A DNA stretch of 64,000 nucleotides, taken from contig NZ_JARUBJ010000002.1 of assembly GCF_029626145.1 (NCBI RefSeq), positions 1,890,501-1,954,500 of the forward strand, read 5' to 3'. A program made the translations under genes and the position numbers. The DNA is from Micromonospora sp. WMMD961. GTDB taxonomy: Bacteria > Actinomycetota > Actinomycetes > Mycobacteriales > Micromonosporaceae. The notes under the pieces are model-generated. The model saw only the letters and a program-made list of their open reading frames with translations, was not told the origin of the DNA and did not search any database. This document shows, one piece after another, positions 61,801 to 64,000 of the stretch (its first letter is position 1; each line of letters starts with the position of its first letter).

Positions 61801-62692
61801 CCGGGCGGCCCGCAGGTGGGACGACGAGGTGCACCAACGGCGGCGGCTGGTGCTCGGCCCCACCCACCCCTACACCCTCGTCTCGGCCGTGCGGCTGGGC
61901 AGCGACCTGCGGGAGGCCGGCGAGTACGAGAGGTCGGCGACCCTGCTGCGCACCGTCTACGAGACGTACTGCGAGGTGCTCGGGCCGGACGACGGCCAGA
62001 GTCTCGCCGCGCAGGTCAACCTGGCGGTGTCACTGCGCAGCGCGGGCCGGGGAGCGGAGGCCGCGCCGATGTTCGAGACGGCCTACCGAGAGCTCGACGA
62101 GCGTTTCGGCCCGGACAACCCGGACACGGTGGCGTGCCGGTCGAGCCGTGCGGCGAACCTGCTGGCGGTCGGCGACGGCGCCCGGGCGCTGACCGAGATG
62201 ACCGCCGTCCGGCAGTCGTACGAGGAGCAACTGCACCTCGGTTCGGAGCACCCGCACACCCTGGCGACGCTGAGCAACATCTCCGCCGCCGAGCGCGCGC
62301 TCGGGCGCAGGTCGGATGCGCGCGCGTCGGCCGCCCAGGCGTCCGGCGAGTTGCGGAAAGTCCTCGGCCCCGACCACCCGCACACCCTCGCGGCGGAGGT
62401 GAACCACGCGGTGTGCCTCGCCGAGGAGGGGGAGTGGGAGTCGGCCCGGGACCGCCTGCGGGAGACCGCCGGTCGCCTGGCCGCGGTGATCGGCCCGGAG
62501 CACCCGGACACACTTCGTTGCCTCGGTGACCTCGCCTTGGCGTCGAGGCGCGTCGGTGGCGACACCGCCGGCGAGGACGTCGGCGACGTGGCGGACCGGC
62601 TGGCCGAGGTGATCGGCCCGGAGCACCCGACCGTGCAGACCCTGCGGGAGCGGCGGTTCGTCGTCCGGGTGATCGACCCGCACACGATCTGA
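58823..62692 (+). CDS. fxsT: FxsT: ParA-like/NB-ARC/TPR signalling protein
   Basis: A 1289-residue multidomain protein. Residues 1-310 form a MinD/ParA-like ATPase (FYSFKGGTGRTMALANVAWI, Lys16 and the deviant P-loop KGGTGRT; VLVADWDLESPGLHRFF). Residues about 330-445 resemble a TIR/SEFIR-type fold (IVLRCAPEDAIWAEWLERVL). NB-ARC starts near 475 with P-loop GMGGVGKT (507-514), VLDNAEELDQIEP and LLTSRNR. A winged-helix region and about eight tetratricopeptide repeats (890-1260) follow. It is the FxSxx-COOH system TPR protein. The STAND-type layout suggests a ligand sensor that switches on ATP binding. It ends the operon before a hairpin. Confidence 0.92.
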   Translation: MNNDREGQVVTFYSFKGGTGRTMALANVAWILAASGRRVLVADWDLESPGLHRFFHPFLDAEAIQGTSGVIDMIRDYEWETTRVDDRPDRWMEQFARVGRHAFSLRWNFPNGGGLDFLSAGRQNSDYAVSVSGLDWDNFYNRLGGAQFFEALRADMKRQYDFTLIDSRTGLSDVADICTLHLPDTLVDCFTLSDQGIEGAARVAHSVRDRYRRRDIRVLPVPMRVDQAEKERAEAGRLLAMRRFAGLPAGMTEAERRRYWAAVEVPYRPFYAYEETLATFGDPPGSPTSLLAAFETLTGILTDGAVTALPVMDESVRERGKARFRRRTEAIDDQIVLRCAPEDAIWAEWLERVLSSAGLRVVDPTAAVGSAGTPAPRTLTVVSPAYVATPSGGLPDRDTSTGSTALAVYVADLRPLAEFPSQSSTNLVNVSAATAVERVLRLVGRPVPSSADGPAGGSTRFPGAEPLIFNAPNRNARFTGREDDLARLRAQLQSGGSAVVLPVALQGMGGVGKTQVALEYVHRFKAAYDVVWWIVADPPQFVDTALADLAGRLGILAGPTLPDTVRSVLQVLGRGEPYERWLVVLDNAEELDQIEPFLPQGPGHVLLTSRNRAWGDRANPIQVDVFARTESVAHLAQRVPTISAEEADRVAEALGDLPIAVAAAGAWLADTGTSVGDYLRQIERHGPSALSVEATWDLSLNRLLDQAPAAYRLLQLCSVLAPEISLELIYSDEMAAALVPFDPSVSERLVRGALVQQINRLALLKLDVQGGRVQVHRLLQAVVRDRMTEDEIAAARHQVHLVLAASRPRGDVDDPTTWARLRMLWPHLEVSEALNCPDESVCQLLIDRVRYLWQRGGLDQADVFSQEVDDIWAARLADTPDEAEASPLGRQLLHLRFNRANILRSLGRFEEARDLDEAVLAEQRRLLGAMHPHSLMTAGSLGGDLRALGRYAEALERDRSTYASWLQVFGEDHPRTLSAANNLAVSYRLVGDYRAARRWDDEVHQRRRLVLGPTHPYTLVSAVRLGSDLREAGEYERSATLLRTVYETYCEVLGPDDGQSLAAQVNLAVSLRSAGRGAEAAPMFETAYRELDERFGPDNPDTVACRSSRAANLLAVGDGARALTEMTAVRQSYEEQLHLGSEHPHTLATLSNISAAERALGRRSDARASAAQASGELRKVLGPDHPHTLAAEVNHAVCLAEEGEWESARDRLRETAGRLAAVIGPEHPDTLRCLGDLALASRRVGGDTAGEDVGDVADRLAEVIGPEHPTVQTLRERRFVVRVIDPHTI

Positions 62693-62726
62693 CCGGGTCG
62701 CTGCGGCGGGCGGGCGGGTCGGGTGT

Positions 62727-62754
62727 CCGGGCCCGGCTCGCCGGCCGGGCCCGG
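62727..62754. terminator. Hairpin terminator between fxsT and the hydrolase gene
   Basis: CCGGGCCCGG (62727-62736) and an identical, self-complementary copy (62745-62754) enclose an 8-nt loop, giving a 10-bp GC stem between two convergent genes. Confidence 0.6.
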
Positions 62755-62760
62755 CGTCGG

Positions 62761-63693
62761 TCAGAGCCGCGGACTGGTCGCGAGGTCCGGTGTGGCCAGC
62801 CAGGTCAGGGTCTGCGGCAGGATCTCCACCGCCCCGAAGTGCGCGGCCCCGGGCTGCACCTGGACCTCGGCGCGGGAGATCCGCGAGGCGAGCCAGTGGG
62901 AGTGCTCCACCGGGGAGAAGCGGTCCTGTTCGCCGTGCCAGAGCCGCACCTCGGCGCGGATGGCGCCCAGGTCGAACCCCCAGCCGCGGCGGATCGCCAG
63001 CACGTCGTCGATCCAGCCCTCGGGGCCGTGCCGCAGCGCTTCGGAGTACATGTCGGTCAGGAGCCGGCGGATCGCGATGTCGTCGACGACCCGGATGTCC
63101 TCCTCCGGCAACTGGGGGCGGAGGAAATCCAGCAGCGTCATCGGGTCCCGCCGGGCCTCCTCGGCCCGCACCTTCAGGTTGAGGGTGAGCTCGGCCAGGT
63201 CCTCGTCGGCCTGCCCGTAGTCCTCCACGTTCGATTCCGCCATGCCGGCGTACCAGTCCAGGTCGGGTGCGCCGGCCGGGGCGAGCCCCACCAGCACGGC
63301 GGCCCGGGTGACCCGGTCGGGCAGCAGTGCCGCGCAGGCCAGGGCGTGTGGGCCACCACCGGATCGACCCACCACCGCGAACCGGTCGATGCCCAGGTCG
63401 TCGGCGATCGCCGCCACGTCGGCCGCCGCGTCGGCCACCCGCCGACCCTCGTGCCGGTCGGAGTCGCCGTAACCGGGCCGGTCGTAGCAGACGAGGTGCA
63501 CGCCGAGGCGGTAGACGACGATGCCCCGGGGGCGGGGGCCACTGCGACTGCCCGGAGTGCCGTGCAGGAGGAAGACCGCGGGCCCGTCGGGAGAGCCGGA
63601 GGTCTCCACCGCGAGGTGCCGCCCGTCCGGGGTGGTGACGGTGCGCTGCGTCGCCTCTTGTCGCGTCACGGTTGGCCTCCCGCGGGTCGTCAT
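62761..63693 (-). CDS. Alpha/beta hydrolase
   Basis: A 310-residue alpha/beta-hydrolase-fold enzyme. Oxyanion loop LLHGTPGSRSGPRP, nucleophile elbow VVGRSGGGPHALAC (Ser), acid in WHGEQDRFSP and His in QPGAAHFGAVE. The mid-region cap (about residues 145-230) is helical. The substrate is unknown; esterases, epoxide hydrolases and peptidases share this layout. The ATG has GGGGGAG about 5 nt upstream. It converges on fxsT and is divergent from miaB, so a role with the peptide system is possible but unsupported. Confidence 0.9.
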   Translation of the reverse strand: MTTRGRPTVTRQEATQRTVTTPDGRHLAVETSGSPDGPAVFLLHGTPGSRSGPRPRGIVVYRLGVHLVCYDRPGYGDSDRHEGRRVADAAADVAAIADDLGIDRFAVVGRSGGGPHALACAALLPDRVTRAAVLVGLAPAGAPDLDWYAGMAESNVEDYGQADEDLAELTLNLKVRAEEARRDPMTLLDFLRPQLPEEDIRVVDDIAIRRLLTDMYSEALRHGPEGWIDDVLAIRRGWGFDLGAIRAEVRLWHGEQDRFSPVEHSHWLASRISRAEVQVQPGAAHFGAVEILPQTLTWLATPDLATSPRL

Positions 63694-63889
63694 GTGCTCC
63701 CCCGTGAACGGAGCCGCGCATCATCGGCGCCGAGTGCAAAGCCCCCGAAATCGCCCAGAACACATTCTTGTTGTGCAGCGTACTGCCCGTCGTGGATGCC
63801 CGCTATGGGCCGCCGGGTCAATGCCGGTGGGTAGGGGTCGCCGAACGGGCCGCTACCCTGGTAGCCCGAGGGGAAGGGGCACCAAGAGG

Positions 63890-64000
63890 GTGGCTAGGAC
63901 CTACAACGTCGTGACGTACGGCTGCCAGATGAACGTGCACGATTCTGAGCGCATCTCCGGCCTGCTCGAACAGGCCGGATACGTGCGTGCGCTGCCCGCC
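63890..64000 (+). CDS. miaB: tRNA-2-methylthio-N6-dimethylallyladenosine synthase MiaB, N-terminus only
   Basis: The first 37 codons read MARTYNVVTYGCQMNVHDSE then RISGLLEQAGYVRALPA and continue beyond the window. YGCQMNVHDSERI is the MiaB opening with the first cluster Cys, distinct from RimO at 5034. The enzyme methylthiolates i6A37 of tRNA. GTG 63890 is chosen, with GGGGAAGGGG about 10 nt upstream. TACCCT (63854-63859) may be the -10 box. Confidence 0.92.
   Translation, partial: MARTYNVVTYGCQMNVHDSERISGLLEQAGYVRALPA

Overview
The window is a 64 kb piece of a very GC-rich actinobacterial chromosome with strong third-position G/C bias, many GTG starts and many genes overlapping by 4 nt. The gene order (ftsK, rimO, pgsA, cinA, clgR, pspA, then DUF3046, recA, recX, rny, gluDCBA and miaB), together with a Spo0M-family gene and an FxSxx-COOH peptide locus, points to Micromonosporaceae, most likely Micromonospora. 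This placement is an inference from gene content and order, not from a database search. No rRNA, tRNA, CRISPR array, insertion sequence or prophage was seen.

Layout. 1-10.5 kb is conserved core: the start of a YbjN-like gene, ftsK, a small membrane protein, an SMR exporter, an ornithine cyclodeaminase homologue, rimO-pgsA-cinA, and the envelope-stress group clgR-pspA-pspM-like. 10.5-24.1 kb is more accessory: a giant multicopper-oxidase-like protein with fibronectin III repeats and degraded copper motifs, a Nei glycosylase, a secreted SH3-like protein, a SAM hydrolase with a CPCC protein, a GNAT, a lipoprotein, the helicase Lhr and a small unknown gene behind an AT-rich palindromic promoter. 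24.4-33.1 kb carries a complete Mrp Na+/H+ antiporter operon (AB fused, then C-D-E-F-G) and a pair of CNNM/CBS transport proteins preceded by a tiny apparently leaderless ORF. 33.2-42.3 kb holds a Spo0M protein, LysE plus a PNPOx-GNAT fusion divergent from a MocR regulator, udgX, a Tat-exported flavin amine oxidase, an MFS exporter and DUF3046. 42.3-51.1 kb is recA-recX, rny and the glutamate ABC transporter.

Between the glutamate operon and miaB lies an accessory segment (51.3-63.7 kb): selD, an unknown gene, DUF2277, a full FxSxx-COOH RiPP locus (precursor FxsA, radical SAM/HExxH maturase FxsB, an AAC(3)-like acetyltransferase, two TIR-like FxsC proteins and the very large ParA/NB-ARC/TPR protein FxsT) and an alpha/beta hydrolase. 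FxsA to FxsT are tightly packed on one strand behind one recognisable promoter. The peptide is probably crosslinked by FxsB, possibly acetylated or cleaved, and linked to a TIR/STAND-type signalling module whose biological output is not known to me. This is the strongest candidate in the window for a poorly described system.

Non-coding structure stands out. There are five long intergenic inverted repeats, three of them sharing a core. There are three tandem duplications that start inside the end of a gene and copy its stop codon. Several genes have TANNNT boxes placed exactly 6 nt before the start codon, suggesting leaderless mRNAs. The recA control region has a LexA-like box beside two DnaA-like boxes. 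GTCAC-N6-GTAAC direct repeats lie upstream of gluA and of the gene at 52563.
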